Shown piece after piece: positions 15,639-25,262 of a DNA stretch of 40,106 bases. How positions within the stretch are numbered: position 1 is the first letter of the stretch; each line of letters opens with the position of its first letter. The stretch covers positions 1 to 40,106 of the forward strand of contig JAAEOP010000546.1 in the NCBI GenBank assembly GCA_024223125.1, read 5' to 3'. The translations under genes were made by a program, and so were the position numbers. Origin of the DNA: Chloroflexota bacterium (lineage in GTDB: Bacteria; Chloroflexota; Anaerolineae; Promineifilales; Promineifilaceae). A model generated the notes under the pieces. It saw only the letters and a program-made list of their open reading frames with translations, was not told the origin of the DNA and searched no databases.

Positions 15639-16694
15639 TTAACCGCAACCAACGTACCAACAAGGGTCATCCCGGTTGCCGTTGATGCGGATTTCAAAAT
15701 GGAGATGGGGGCCGGAGGAGTTGCCGCTGTTACCGCTGCGGCCGATAATCTGCCCTTTAGAAACAATCTGCCCGGGACCAACATTGAAACCGCTTAAATG
15801 GGCGTAAAAAGTTTCATACCCATTGCCATGATTGACAACAATTAAGTTACCATAACCATAAATGTTCCAGCCAGCGTAGGTGACAGTGCCCGTATCGGCG
15901 GCGGCAACGGCCGACCCTTCCGCCAATCCCACATCTACACCTGGATGACCATACCAATAATATTGGGTAAAGTTCCGCGAATTGCTAGGGAAAATAAACG
16001 ACCCCGTTCCCACGACAAGGGGAACGATACCGCTACCTTCACGACTGCCAATAACAGAAGCCAGATCGGGTGGATTCCAGACAAACAGCTCTCGGACGGC
16101 TCCTGGGATAAGGATTTGGGATTCGGGATAAAGACGGTAAGGAAATTCTAGATGGTTGGGTTGGTGAGCGATAATCTCTGCAACGGAAATGCCATATTGG
16201 GCGGATAGACTTTCCAGGGTATCACCAGGTTGTACATCGTGCAAGACGCCATCTATGGGCAAGATAGTGAGTTCGACACCGGTTTGCAACAAGCTGGCTT
16301 CTTCACTGAGCTGGGGGTTGCCACCCAGGATGGTTTCTGTACTGATGCCAAATTTTTCGGCGATGCCAACCGGAGTGTCGCCTCGTTTGACGACGTAAGT
16401 TTGGAATGTGTGTTCGGGCAGTTTGCCCTGGTAGGTATGGGGATAAGGGAGCGGAGCCAGACTGTTATCTTTGAGGATAGTAGGTTTTTGGCTTGTGAGA
16501 ATGGGTAAATCAGCTACGGCCGTATCACTGGAAATAGCTGTATCTGCTGGGGTTGCCGCGGAAACGGCCGTGTCTCCGATAGAAACGCTCTCCGGTTCTT
16601 GTATAGATTGCCAGGCCGCGAAGAGGAGAATGACTGTGATCATCAAAATAAGATAACCACCTAAACGTTTAATAACTGGTTTATCATCTTGCAT
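15639..16694 (-). CDS. Membrane-anchored LysM/M23 peptidase, paralogue 2
   Basis: Cell-wall endopeptidase candidate. From ATG 16694: a short basic start and one membrane segment (GGYLILMITVILLFAAW), a Ser/Thr-rich linker, two LysM peptidoglycan-binding modules (YVVKRGDTPVGIAEKFGIS and DVQPGDTLESLSAQYGIS), then an M23 domain with the zinc ligands in HPGVDVG and HLHFEI plus the upstream NHGNGYETFYAHLSG. It is a clear tandem paralogue of the upstream gene, with the same order and linker. The longer frame from TTG 16721 would overlap the upstream stop; ATG 16694 follows TAAGG. It ends with WYVGCG. Confidence 0.88.
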   Translation of the reverse strand: MQDDKPVIKRLGGYLILMITVILLFAAWQSIQEPESVSIGDTAVSAATPADTAISSDTAVADLPILTSQKPTILKDNSLAPLPYPHTYQGKLPEHTFQTYVVKRGDTPVGIAEKFGISTETILGGNPQLSEEASLLQTGVELTILPIDGVLHDVQPGDTLESLSAQYGISVAEIIAHQPNHLEFPYRLYPESQILIPGAVRELFVWNPPDLASVIGSREGSGIVPLVVGTGSFIFPSNSRNFTQYYWYGHPGVDVGLAEGSAVAAADTGTVTYAGWNIYGYGNLIVVNHGNGYETFYAHLSGFNVGPGQIVSKGQIIGRSGNSGNSSGPHLHFEIRINGNRDDPCWYVGCG

Positions 16695-16711
16695 AAATTT
16701 TGGGATTAGCC

Positions 16712-17797
16712 TTAATTGCAACTTCGCACAGCGCCACCTAAACGGTCTAGAGGATTGGTGCGGTAGTCATTGTTGCGGATTTCCATGTGAAGGTGTGGTC
16801 CCGAAGACCGGCCCGTGTTACCGGTAGAACCGATCAAATCCCCCTGATATACAATCTGGCCCGGATAGACATTGATACCGCTCAGATGGGCGTAAAATGT
16901 CTCAAAGCTATTGCCGTGGTTGATAACGATGAGATTGCCATAATCAAAATAAACCCCAGCGGCATAGACGGCATACGTCACCGTGCCGGTATCGGCAGCG
17001 TAAACAGGAGAGCCTTCGGCCATAGACACATCAATGCCAGGGTGGAAGCCAGAGTAAAATTGGGTCAGGCAGCGGCCGTTAACCGGCCAAATGTAACTAC
17101 CCGTCCCCACAACGGTCCATTCCTGCGCCTCGCCGCTGTTCCCCACCGATTTGGGCGCTTTGAAATAAAACTGTCCAATCGTAGCCCCCGGAATGACCAG
17201 TTGGGATTCAGGAATTAAACGCAAAAAGGGGTATTCAAGATTGTTAAGCTGGTAGCCAATAATATCTTCGGCCGTCACATCATATAAATCGGCAATAGAT
17301 TCAATTGTTTCACCGGGGCGAACGATGTGCAGGATGCCATCTACAGGCAAGATGATCAGTTCGGTTCCATTTTGCAGCAAATTAGATTCCCGGTTAATGT
17401 TGGAATTGCCACCTATTAAGGTATCGGCCGAGATGCCATATTGATCGGCAATAGAGTTTGGCGTATCCAGGTCCGTGACGATATGGATTTGAAAATTGTG
17501 GGTCGGCATTTTGGCCTGGTAGGTACGCGGATTGGGGGCCGGCGCCAAACTGGTGTCATGATGGACAGACAACGGGAAAGTGGATGCGGCCGTGTCCAAT
17601 TGTACCGTTTCAGTCACCGGGCTACTAATTGATAACCCATCAGGTGTGTTCGTAGATAAAGCGGGAACAGTCACGGTTTCATCCGCTGAACGATTCCCTA
17701 CCTCAAATAATTGACCGGCCAGGAAAAGTAATAATATGCCGGCGACTAAAACAAGATAGCCGCTAAATCGCTGCCAGGAATCTTTTTGTTTTGCCAT
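16712..17797 (-). CDS. Membrane-anchored LysM/M23 peptidase, paralogue 1
   Basis: Same architecture as its downstream neighbour: a membrane anchor (YLVLVAGILLLFLAGQ), Ser/Thr-rich spacer, two LysM modules (HIVTDLDTPNSIADQYGIS and HIVRPGETIESIADLYDVT) and an M23 zinc peptidase domain with HPGIDVS, NHGNSFETFYAHLSG and HLHMEI. These enzymes cut peptidoglycan cross-links in the wall. I chose ATG 17797 (MAKQKDSWQRF) over TTG 17809. The two genes are 17 nt apart and probably one unit. Together with the M23 lipoprotein at 34652 the window holds three enzymes of this family. Confidence 0.88.
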   Translation of the reverse strand: MAKQKDSWQRFSGYLVLVAGILLLFLAGQLFEVGNRSADETVTVPALSTNTPDGLSISSPVTETVQLDTAASTFPLSVHHDTSLAPAPNPRTYQAKMPTHNFQIHIVTDLDTPNSIADQYGISADTLIGGNSNINRESNLLQNGTELIILPVDGILHIVRPGETIESIADLYDVTAEDIIGYQLNNLEYPFLRLIPESQLVIPGATIGQFYFKAPKSVGNSGEAQEWTVVGTGSYIWPVNGRCLTQFYSGFHPGIDVSMAEGSPVYAADTGTVTYAVYAAGVYFDYGNLIVINHGNSFETFYAHLSGINVYPGQIVYQGDLIGSTGNTGRSSGPHLHMEIRNNDYRTNPLDRLGGAVRSCN

Positions 17798-17841
17798 TTT
17801 TACCAACAAATCAGGATGCTATCATAAAGCCCTTAAACAAC

Positions 17842-17865
17842 AAAAACGGGCCGTCTAAACGGCCC
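17842..17865 (-). terminator. Terminator downstream of rho
   Basis: On the minus strand: GGGCCGT-TTAG-ACGGCCC (17865-17848) followed by G and five T (17846-17842). It lies between rho and the M23 peptidase pair. Confidence 0.85.
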
Positions 17866-17938
17866 ATATTCTAAAACTTTGCTCAGGTAAATTCCTGATT
17901 GTCGTTAACTTTAGAGTCCGTTCGTTTTTAACCTGGTA

Positions 17939-17971
17939 AGATTGGTTCAATCTTGAAGATTGAACCAATCT
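17939..17971. repeat. Tight perfect hairpin downstream of rho
   Basis: 15-bp perfect arms (AGATTGGTTCAATCT and its complement) around a 3-nt loop. No T-run follows on either strand. It precedes the true terminator at 17842-17865. Confidence 0.8.
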
Positions 17972-18006
17972 GGAAACTCCAAAGTTATTTACGAGCAAAC
18001 CCTTAG

Positions 18007-19284
18007 CTACATCATATCTTTGGTCAACGCTTCCAGGAATTCGTAATTGGTGCGCGTATTACGCATTTGTTGCAGCACGGCGCCGGTGGCTGTACTGATG
18101 TCGTAACCTGGCGTATCCATAAGATGGCCTAACATACGGCGCATCGTATAAACGCGCTGCAATTCGTCCCCTGACAGCAACAAATCTTCACGACGTGTGC
18201 TAGAGCGTTCAATGTCAAAGGCGGGGAAGATGCGGCGTTCCTGTAAGCGGCGGCTAAGCAGTAATTCCATGTTACCCGTGCCCTTAAACTCTTCATAAAT
18301 AACATCATCCATACGGCTGCCGGTATCTACCAAACAGGTAGCAATAATGGTCAGGCTACCTCCATCTTCCAGATTCCGAGCCGTACCAAAGAACCGTTTG
18401 GGCGGATACAAAGCTGTCGGGTCCAAACCACCAGATAATGTGCGCCCACTAGGGGAAACAACCAGGTTATACGCCCGCGCCAAACGGGTAATCGAATCGA
18501 GTAAAATAACCACATCCTTATCACTTTCTACCACTCGTTTGGCGCGTGCCAGCGCCATTTCTGATACTTTGCAATGTTGCCGTACCGGTTCATCAAATGT
18601 AGAGGCAATCACCTCGGCCGCAGTGGAACGCTGCATATCGGTGACTTCTTCAGGGCGTTCACCAATCAGCACAATCATCAAATGGATGTCGGGATAATTT
18701 TCCGAGATGCCGTTAGCAATTTCCTTCAAAACAGTTGTTTTACCTGCTTTGGGGGGAGACACGATAAGACCACGCTGTCCACGCCCAATTGGCGATACCA
18801 GATCGATCATGCGCGTAGACAAGATGTTAGGCAGGGTTTCTAATTTTAGCTTTTGGTCGGGGAAGATGGGGGTGCGGTCTTCATAACGGCCGCGTCTTTT
18901 GGCCTTATCAGGACTCATGTTATTTACAGCTTCTACCCGCAGCAAGCTGTAATATTTTTCATTCTCTTTGGGCGCCCGAACCTGGCCCAAAACCATATCA
19001 CCGGTACGCAAACCCAGGCGACGTATCTGGGAATTTGATACATAAATGTCATTTTGCCCTTGCAAGTAATTCTTGCTACGCAAGAAGCCCATTGTTTGTT
19101 TATCGTCTTCGACGATTTCTAATACACCACCACGAAAATCGTAACCTTGCGCTTCTGCATTAGCCCGCAGAATTTCAAAAATGAGGTCTTGTTTTTTCAT
19201 GGTGCCTAAGCCCGCTACTTCTTGTTCACGGGCAATATCACGCAGTTCGACGAGTTTCTTTGCTCCTAAATCTCCAATGTCCAT
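18007..19284 (-). CDS. rho: Transcription termination factor Rho
   Basis: Hexameric RNA-dependent ATPase that ends transcription. 425 aa. Seen: N-terminal helix domain, the RNA-binding cold-shock-like domain (GYDFRGGVLEIVED, SKNYLQGQNDIYVS), Walker A SPPKAGKTT (176-184), the R-loop and Q-loop region (IGERPEEVTDMQRS), VVILLDSITRLARAYN and the arginine-finger region. There is no long inserted arm in the N-terminal part, as seen in some Actinobacteria. TTAGGAG lies 8 nt before the ATG. The nearest strong promoter is more than 330 nt upstream, giving a long leader. Confidence 0.97.
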   Translation of the reverse strand: MDIGDLGAKKLVELRDIAREQEVAGLGTMKKQDLIFEILRANAEAQGYDFRGGVLEIVEDDKQTMGFLRSKNYLQGQNDIYVSNSQIRRLGLRTGDMVLGQVRAPKENEKYYSLLRVEAVNNMSPDKAKRRGRYEDRTPIFPDQKLKLETLPNILSTRMIDLVSPIGRGQRGLIVSPPKAGKTTVLKEIANGISENYPDIHLMIVLIGERPEEVTDMQRSTAAEVIASTFDEPVRQHCKVSEMALARAKRVVESDKDVVILLDSITRLARAYNLVVSPSGRTLSGGLDPTALYPPKRFFGTARNLEDGGSLTIIATCLVDTGSRMDDVIYEEFKGTGNMELLLSRRLQERRIFPAFDIERSSTRREDLLLSGDELQRVYTMRRMLGHLMDTPGYDISTATGAVLQQMRNTRTNYEFLEALTKDMM

Positions 19285-19621
19285 ATTGCTTTCTCCTAAG
19301 CGGGATTGGTCTGTTTTGACTCAATTTGTACGAGGATAGGTTAATTCTGGATACAGAATTTAGCTACCCAACGGGCATGCTTAATCATGCCTTGTTTTCA
19401 AAATAATGTGGGGTTAATTCTAATGACATTTGTAAATGGGATTCAATCAGGCTCGAATACAGCTAAGAAGAGCGCGTTCAAAAAGCTACTGATAAAAAAT
19501 TATGTATGTAACTTATTCATGTACTTGGGGGCTATTTTTGCACAGGTTCTAACTAGCAAAAACCTCTTAAGTATTCATTTGATCAATTTCAGGGAGTAAA
19601 TAAGGTATCCACTTTGTGGGC
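19285..19621 (-). promoter_or_regulatory. Long untranslated leader of rho
   Basis: No gene is seen on either strand here; the 70-codon plus-strand frame inside has no ribosome site and looks like chance. On the minus strand the leader can form GGCATG/CATGCC (19374-19391) and AATTCTG-TATC-CAGAATT (about 19340-19357). A second, weaker promoter (TTGAAT, 18 nt, TAGAAT at 19446-19417) lies inside. A leader of this size upstream of rho suggests autogenous attenuation, as known for E. coli rho, but this is inference. Confidence 0.45.
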
Positions 19622-19627
19622 AAACGG

Positions 19628-19656
19628 AGTATATCATGCCTCCAAATACAAGTCAA
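19628..19656 (-). promoter_or_regulatory. Promoter between fbp and rho
   Basis: On the minus strand: TTGACT (19656-19651), 17-nt spacer, TATACT (19633-19628). The -35 overlaps the fbp stop codon. The expected start is near 19621. Confidence 0.65.
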
Positions 19657-20648
19657 TTTTCCTGAGAAATGAAATTTTCAGCCTGTTGTACCAGAGAACG
19701 GTTACCGATGTAGAGGGGAGTGCGTTGATGCAAGTCGCTGGGTTGAATATTTAGGATAGGTTCATGGCCGTTGGACGCATACCCTCCTGCCTGTTCCGCT
19801 AAATAAGCCAATGGGCCGGCTTCATACAACAAACGTATTTTCCCTTCTGGTTTATCCGTTTCGGCCGGATAACAAAAAACACCCCCTCGTAATAAATTTC
19901 TGTGAAAGTCAGCCACCAATGATCCAATATAGCGGGAGGATAGACGGTTACTTTTTGTACCGTCACGACCCTGTAACCAGCGCACATATTTCTGCACTTG
20001 TGGCAACCAGCGATTAAAATAAGCGCCGTTAATACTGTAGTAAGCAGGCAATTTAGGAAAACGCATATCCTCATGGGAAAGAAGAAATTCACCCAACTCC
20101 GGGTTTAGCGTAAAACCGTGAACACCCTGACCGGTTGTATAAACCAACATGGTACTTGAGCCATATAAGACATACCCGGCCGCTACTAATTTGCGCGGTT
20201 CCTGCAAAACATCTTCCAAACGGCCGCGATTTTCCCAGTTAACGCAGCGATATAAGCCAAAAATTGTGCCAATGGACACATTGACATCAATGTTAGAAGA
20301 GCCATCCAGCGGATCAAAAACTAACACATATGATCCTTTTTTGTATTGTTCAGGGATATGAATAATATCTTCGCGCTCTTCTGAAGCCATTACACAAAGT
20401 CGGCCGGTGTGATCACAAATACGAAAAATAACATCATCAGCGTAAACATCTAACTTTTGCTGCTGTTCACCCTGAATGTTGATATTTTTGGCGCTCCCTA
20501 AAACATCTACCAGCCCGGCTCGATTTGTTTTATTTTGGATTACTTTGGCAGCTAAAGCCATATCATAAAGTAAATTCGTAAACTCTCCACGCGCATAATC
20601 CGGCTGGTGATCCAGGATAAAGCGTTCAATTGTAACAATTTTCGTCAT
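19653..20648 (-). CDS. fbp: Fructose-1,6-bisphosphatase, class I
   Basis: Hydrolyses fructose 1,6-bisphosphate to fructose 6-phosphate in gluconeogenesis. 331 aa, normal. Metal and substrate motifs: SEE (89-91), [11 protein letters not shown] (111-121), NGAYFNRW (sugar-phosphate region), [17 protein letters not shown] and the end motif [29 protein letters not shown] precedes the ATG. It follows cdsA after 49 nt on the same strand, so it could be the last gene of the translation/lipid block. Together with PFOR it supports flexible central carbon metabolism. Confidence 0.96.
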   Translation of the reverse strand: MTKIVTIERFILDHQPDYARGEFTNLLYDMALAAKVIQNKTNRAGLVDVLGSAKNINIQGEQQQKLDVYADDVIFRICDHTGRLCVMASEEREDIIHIPEQYKKGSYVLVFDPLDGSSNIDVNVSIGTIFGLYRCVNWENRGRLEDVLQEPRKLVAAGYVLYGSSTMLVYTTGQGVHGFTLNPELGEFLLSHEDMRFPKLPAYYSINGAYFNRWLPQVQKYVRWLQGRDGTKSNRLSSRYIGSLVADFHRNLLRGGVFCYPAETDKPEGKIRLLYEAGPLAYLAEQAGGYASNGHEPILNIQPSDLHQRTPLYIGNRSLVQQAENFISQEN

Positions 20649-20697
20649 GACCTGTGCCTCCTTTCAAATTTGGGAAATGGGATAAGTTAAAATCATA

Positions 20698-21537
20698 TCA
20701 AATCTGGAACTGTGGGAGGAAGAGCGCCAGATAATAAGCAATGGTTACAGCCCAAAGCAGCGTATCTACCCGGTCTAAGGCGCCGCCATGGCCAGGTAAC
20801 AGATTGCCAGAATCTTTTATGTTTGCTTCACGTTTTAACAACGAAATGCCTAGATCTCCTAACGGCGTTAGGATGGTAATAAACAGCCCTAAAATAACAA
20901 GGGGCAGCAAGGGAACTTGCAGAAAATAGCCAATTAAGGCCGTGAAGAATGTACCAAAAAAGATACCCCCCGCATACCCTTCAACAGTTTTGTTGGGACT
21001 TAAGCGTGGAGAAAGTTTGTGTTTGCCCAGCAAATGTTTTCCAGCCACAAATTTACCAACAACGTATGCGCCAGAATCAGCGATCCAGGTTGTTAACATG
21101 GCTAACATGGTCCATTGCCACGCATATTGGGGAATACTGCGCAAGAGAAAAAAGTGACTACCAATCCAACCTAGAAGTAAAAAGCCACCTATAAAAGCCA
21201 TCCAATCTGCGGGAACCGTCTGGCTGGTTTGTTTTTCATAGGATGTAAGTACGATAGTCAGGATAATGAGCAGGCTGATAACAAATGATGGCCCCACCCA
21301 GGCTGCATCGCCCCATTGGGCGATGACCCATTGGGTAATAACGATAGGCAGCAGCGCCCATGTAGGAACTTGCCAATGTAAATGCTGCATCATATTAGCA
21401 TATTCAATCGTAGCTAATGAGAGGAGTAAAGCAAAAGGAATGAAATAAACCAGGCCGCCCAATTGATCCCCAAAGTAGATGAGAGCCAGAGCTAAAGGGC
21501 CAAATATGAGAGCAATAAGGGCACGTTTTAGGAACAT
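20698..21537 (-). CDS. cdsA: Phosphatidate cytidylyltransferase
   Basis: Integral membrane enzyme making CDP-diacylglycerol from phosphatidate and CTP. 279 aa with about eight hydrophobic segments. The C-terminal signature SLLKREANIKDSGNLLPGHG plus GALDRVD is complete, preceded by KLSPRLSPNKTVEGYAGG. It lies directly after uppS, the order found in many bacteria (frr-uppS-cdsA). The ribosome site is weak. Confidence 0.95.
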   Translation of the reverse strand: MFLKRALIALIFGPLALALIYFGDQLGGLVYFIPFALLLSLATIEYANMMQHLHWQVPTWALLPIVITQWVIAQWGDAAWVGPSFVISLLIILTIVLTSYEKQTSQTVPADWMAFIGGFLLLGWIGSHFFLLRSIPQYAWQWTMLAMLTTWIADSGAYVVGKFVAGKHLLGKHKLSPRLSPNKTVEGYAGGIFFGTFFTALIGYFLQVPLLPLVILGLFITILTPLGDLGISLLKREANIKDSGNLLPGHGGALDRVDTLLWAVTIAYYLALFLPQFQI

Positions 21538-21571
21538 AAGTTATGGGGAGAGTACGGCCGTTTCTCCTTCC

Positions 21572-22306
21572 TTATTTTGTTTCTTTTACCTGACCAAAGC
21601 GTCTTTCCCGCTCGTTAAAAGCAAGAATGGCTTCGTAAAGATTTTCCCGCCCAAAATCTGGCCAATAGGTTGGGGTAGGATAGAATTCCGAATAAGCTGC
21701 TTGCCAGATGAGAAAATTACTAATACGCAGCTCGCCGCTGGTACGAATCACCAAATCAGGGTCTGGCAGTCCGCGCGTAAACAAGTAAGAATTAAACAAC
21801 TCTTCTGTCAGAGCGTCGGGGGAAATGTTGTCAGCTAGCATTTGTTTAACAGCATATAGGATTTCGGCACGGCCGCCATAATTGAAAGCGACATTTAGGA
21901 TGAGGCGATCATTGTTTTTTGTCATCTCGATGGCGCGGCGAACTTTTTCTTGCAGATTGACATTTACCCCGGTCATGGAACCCAGATGATGCAGACAAAC
22001 TCCCTGGGCGTTTAAGTCTTTAAGTTCCTGGTCTATGACGCGAGAGAAGATTCTCATGAGGCCACGAACTTCACGCTCAGGACGACCCCAATTTTCGGTG
22101 GAAAAAGCGTAGATGGTAAGAATTTGAATTTTGAATTCCACACAGGCATTAATGACACGACGCAGGTTTTCAGCGCCAGCGCGATGGCCGGCTTGACGGG
22201 GCAGACCACGCTTTTTGGCCCAACGGCCGTTGCCATCCATAATAATGGCCACATGCCGCGGTATCGTTAATGATAAAAGGTCTAACTGTTTATTCTTATC
22301 AGCCAT
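21572..22306 (-). CDS. uppS: Isoprenyl transferase (undecaprenyl diphosphate synthase)
   Basis: Cis-prenyltransferase making the long-chain lipid carrier for the cell wall. 244 aa. Motifs: HVAIIMDGNGRWAKKRGLPR with catalytic D24, GHRAGAENLRR, TIYAFSTENWGRP, LNVAFNYGGRAEI, and the C-terminal PDPDLVIRTSGELRISNFL followed by a Trp-containing end. The start is 5 nt after the frr stop, indicating coupling. The Chloroflexota wall is thin, but this enzyme and three M23 peptidases point to peptidoglycan. Confidence 0.95.
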   Translation of the reverse strand: MADKNKQLDLLSLTIPRHVAIIMDGNGRWAKKRGLPRQAGHRAGAENLRRVINACVEFKIQILTIYAFSTENWGRPEREVRGLMRIFSRVIDQELKDLNAQGVCLHHLGSMTGVNVNLQEKVRRAIEMTKNNDRLILNVAFNYGGRAEILYAVKQMLADNISPDALTEELFNSYLFTRGLPDPDLVIRTSGELRISNFLIWQAAYSEFYPTPTYWPDFGRENLYEAILAFNERERRFGQVKETK

Positions 22307-22311
22307 CCTGG

Positions 22312-22869
22312 TTAGACTTCCATTATTTCAGCTTCTTTTTGTTTGCCCATTTCATCAATTTTCTTCACATACTTGTCGGTTAGCTCTTGCAAATCATCTT
22401 GCCCCCGGAAGAAATCATCTTCAGGAATGAGAGATTCATTCTTGAATTCACGTAAATCATTAAGAGCATCCCGGCGCACATTACGCACAGCCACTTTAGC
22501 ATCTTCCACCCGTTTACCCACTAACTTGGAGAGATCGCGCCGGCGTTCTTCCGTCAGACGAGGCATATTCAGGCGGATAATTTTGCCGTCATTGTTGGGC
22601 ATGATACCCAGATTTGATTTCATGATAGCCCGTTCGATGGCCGTGATGGCGTTGGCATCATACGGCCGTATGGCTAACTGTTGTGGTTCCGGCACCGAAA
22701 TAGAAGCCATCTGATTCAAAGGCATCTCCACCCCATACATCTCCACAATCATTCTATCTACAAGCTGGGGTGAAGCGCGGCTAGTACGAAAACTACCCAG
22801 GTCTGCATCTAACGAAGTGATTGCGCCTTCCATTCGCTGTTCAGCATCTTCCAAAACCTCACGTATCAT
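22312..22869 (-). CDS. frr: Ribosome recycling factor
   Basis: Splits post-termination ribosomes together with EF-G. 185 aa, normal. It has the start of the three-helix bundle (LEDAEQRMEGAITSL), FRTSRASPQLVDRMIVEMYG, the conserved PLNQMASISVPEPQQLAIRP and RLNMPRLTEERRRDLSKLVG. GAGGAGG lies upstream of the ATG. It follows pyrH by 19 nt. Confidence 0.97.
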   Translation of the reverse strand: MIREVLEDAEQRMEGAITSLDADLGSFRTSRASPQLVDRMIVEMYGVEMPLNQMASISVPEPQQLAIRPYDANAITAIERAIMKSNLGIMPNNDGKIIRLNMPRLTEERRRDLSKLVGKRVEDAKVAVRNVRRDALNDLREFKNESLIPEDDFFRGQDDLQELTDKYVKKIDEMGKQKEAEIMEV

Positions 22870-22888
22870 GATATGCCTCCTCTACAGA

Positions 22889-23605
22889 CTACAAATTTGT
22901 AATGGTCGTGCCAATAGTTTTCCCCATTATAAGCTTTTTCACACTGTCTTTTTGCCAGAAATTCAGCACCACAATGGGTAAATTATTGTCCATACATAAG
23001 GAAACGGCCGTGCTGTCCATCACCTTCAAACGCAAATTCAAAAAATCAATATATGAGATTGTATCAAAACGACGAGCATCTAGGTTCTTTTTCGGGTCGT
23101 CATCATAAATCGCATCTACCTTCGTCGCTTTAATCAGTACATCGGCATTGATTTCCATCGCTCGCAACGCGCCGGCCGAATCCGTCGTGAAATACGGATT
23201 GCCCGTACCGGCACCAAAGATAACCACCCGTCCTTTATCCATATGTCGGATAGCCCGCAAACGAATGTAAGGTTCAGCAATGGTACGCATCTCAATAGCC
23301 GTTTGTACACGGGTTACGACGCCAACCCTTTCTAAAGCATCTTGCAAAGCTAACGCATTCATGACAGTCGCAATCATGCCAATATGGTCGGCTGAACCTC
23401 TTTCCATACCCATGGCGCTGCCCACAGAGCCACGCCATAAATTACCCCCGCCAATGACCAGGGCAACCTGCACACCTAGATCATAAACATCCTTCACAAT
23501 CTGGGCAACTTCTGTAGCCCGTGTGGGATCAATACCATACCCATTGGGGCCAGCTAAAGCTTCACCGCCCATTTTAAGCAAAATACGTTTATATTGTGAT
23601 GCCAT
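22889..23605 (-). CDS. pyrH: UMP kinase
   Basis: Amino-acid-kinase-fold enzyme phosphorylating UMP to UDP. 238 aa. Motifs: [62 protein letters not shown], and [19 protein letters not shown]. It is separated from tsf by the terminator at 23665-23693, so it may depend partly on readthrough. The GGAG ribosome site fits the ATG. Confidence 0.97.
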   Translation of the reverse strand: MASQYKRILLKMGGEALAGPNGYGIDPTRATEVAQIVKDVYDLGVQVALVIGGGNLWRGSVGSAMGMERGSADHIGMIATVMNALALQDALERVGVVTRVQTAIEMRTIAEPYIRLRAIRHMDKGRVVIFGAGTGNPYFTTDSAGALRAMEINADVLIKATKVDAIYDDDPKKNLDARRFDTISYIDFLNLRLKVMDSTAVSLCMDNNLPIVVLNFWQKDSVKKLIMGKTIGTTITNL

Positions 23606-23664
23606 GTGAACTAAACTCCAAAAACAGGCTCCTTTGTAAGGGCAGACAAAAGGGGATGGAGAAG

Positions 23665-23693
23665 AAAAAAGAAGGGCGTCTTAAACGCCCTTC
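23665..23693 (-). terminator. Terminator between tsf and pyrH
   Basis: On the minus strand: a 9-bp stem GAAGGGCGT/ACGCCCTTC (23693-23671) with a 5-nt loop, followed by six T (23670-23665). It should limit transcription from rpsB-tsf into pyrH-frr. Confidence 0.85.
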
Positions 23694-23702
23694 CGAAAAA
23701 TC

Positions 23703-24305
23703 TTACTTTAATGGCTCGCCCAACTCATAACGTGTAAAGCGGCGGATGACAACATTCTCACCTGTCTTACGAATCGCTTCTGTAAGCAGTTCGCTGATTT
23801 TAACACTGTCGTCTTTAACAAATGGTTGTTCCAACAGGCAAAACTCTTCGTAGAATTTACTCATTCGTCCTTGTACTGTTTTTTCTACGATGTTGTCTGG
23901 TTTACCTTCAGCTTTGACCTGTGCTTCTAATACGTCAATCTCACGATCCAGTTCATCTTGGGGAACCTCTTCCCGGCTTAGGTAAGCAGGCCCCATAGCG
24001 GCAATGTGTAATGCCAGATCATGAGCCAGATTGGTAAACTCCTCATTACGAGCCACGAAGTCTGTTTCGCAATTCAGTTCCAACATGACGCCCACCCGGT
24101 TACCGGGATGGGCATACAGCTCGATAACGCCTTCACTGGCTTCCCGATGAGAACGTTTGGCAGCGCGGGCGGCTCCTTTTTCACGTAGTAAGTCTACGGC
24201 TTTATCAAAATCACCATTGGCGGCTTCTAAGGTTTTTTTGGCTTCCAATACGCCACATCCGGTGGCCTCGCGTAATTCTTTGATTTGTGCGGTTGTAATT
24301 TTCAT
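23703..24305 (-). CDS. tsf: Translation elongation factor Ts
   Basis: GDP-GTP exchange factor of EF-Tu. 200 aa, one of the short EF-Ts forms. The N-terminal UBA-like domain ends with the signature LREATGCGVLEAKKTLEAANGD (cut here in two: LREATGCGVLEAK and KTLEAANGD); the core has LNCETDFVARNEEF. The short form carries one core subdomain, with the C-terminal module TVQGRMSKFYEEFCLLEQPF. It follows rpsB by 21 nt, the standard rpsB-tsf order. Confidence 0.97.
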   Translation of the reverse strand: MKITTAQIKELREATGCGVLEAKKTLEAANGDFDKAVDLLREKGAARAAKRSHREASEGVIELYAHPGNRVGVMLELNCETDFVARNEEFTNLAHDLALHIAAMGPAYLSREEVPQDELDREIDVLEAQVKAEGKPDNIVEKTVQGRMSKFYEEFCLLEQPFVKDDSVKISELLTEAIRKTGENVVIRRFTRYELGEPLK

Positions 24306-24326
24306 AACCTACAATTAACTCCAATC

Positions 24327-25262
24327 CTAATTGTTTTCTGTTTCAACGGCCGATTCACCATCAGCCACAGCTTCTTCGGTAACGGCTTCATCAGAAGTAT
24401 CGGCCGCACTCTCTTCTACATCTTGTTCTGCTTGCTCTGCTTCATCTTGTTCTGCTTCACGCATTTTGGCCAGCGTAGATTCACCCAGAAGGACTTCGTC
24501 GTCCGCATCTTCCATGCCGTCGAACTCGTCGTATTTATAGGTATCAATATCGACCGCTTCGTCCAGCAGTGTTTCTTTACGCAGAGCGTTGCCTTCCAAA
24601 GCCGCATCAGCCATTTTACTGGTGATCAATTTGATGGCTCGTATGGCGTCATCATTAGAGGGGATCAGATATTCTATCGGGTCGGGATTGCAGTTGGTAT
24701 CTACCAGGGCAATGATGGGGAGGTCCAGGATATTGGCTTCCCGCACGGCCGTTTCCTCATGATTCACGTCTACAACAAACAGCAAATCCGGCAGGTTCTG
24801 CATATTACGAATACCGCCCAAACGCATATTCAGCTTGTTAGTTTCTCGCTCCACCCGCAAACGTTCCCGCTTTTTCAGGGCGTCAAATTCCCCGGCTTCG
24901 CTACGTTCTTCCAACTTCTTCAAATAATCAATTCGTTGACGAATTGTCTGCCAGTTGGTTAGCGTACCGCCCAACCAGCGTTGATTTACATACGGCTGTC
25001 CAGCGCGTACGGCTTCGGTGGCAATCGTATCTTGCGCCTGCCGTTTCGTTCCTACAAATAGAACAGAACCGCCCTCCGCAACCGTGTCGCGGACGAGGTT
25101 ATAAGCATCTTCGATCATGCCAATCGTTTGTTGTAAATCAAGAATGTGGATGCCGTTGCGTTCCGTAAAAATGTAAGGTTTCATCTTGGGGTTCCAACGA
25201 CGGGTTCTGTGTCCAAAATGCACGCCGGTTTCCAGCAATGCTTTCATTGAAACAATGGCCAT
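24327..25262 (-). CDS. rpsB: 30S ribosomal protein S2 with acidic C-terminal tail
   Basis: Small-subunit protein S2. The conserved body is complete: [62 protein letters not shown] and [19 protein letters not shown]. At 311 aa it is about 60 residues longer than usual. The excess is a C-terminal tail made mostly of Glu, Asp, Ala and Val, which is likely disordered. GGAGAA lies before the ATG. A leader of up to 280 nt separates it from the tRNA genes. Confidence 0.97.
   Translation of the reverse strand: MAIVSMKALLETGVHFGHRTRRWNPKMKPYIFTERNGIHILDLQQTIGMIEDAYNLVRDTVAEGGSVLFVGTKRQAQDTIATEAVRAGQPYVNQRWLGGTLTNWQTIRQRIDYLKKLEERSEAGEFDALKKRERLRVERETNKLNMRLGGIRNMQNLPDLLFVVDVNHEETAVREANILDLPIIALVDTNCNPDPIEYLIPSNDDAIRAIKLITSKMADAALEGNALRKETLLDEAVDIDTYKYDEFDGMEDADDEVLLGESTLAKMREAEQDEAEQAEQDVEESAADTSDEAVTEEAVADGESAVETENN

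Noticed and set aside
19387..19599. 70-codon plus-strand frame in the rho leader
   Set aside because: No ribosome site or promoter, unusual composition, and it lies opposite the rho leader.
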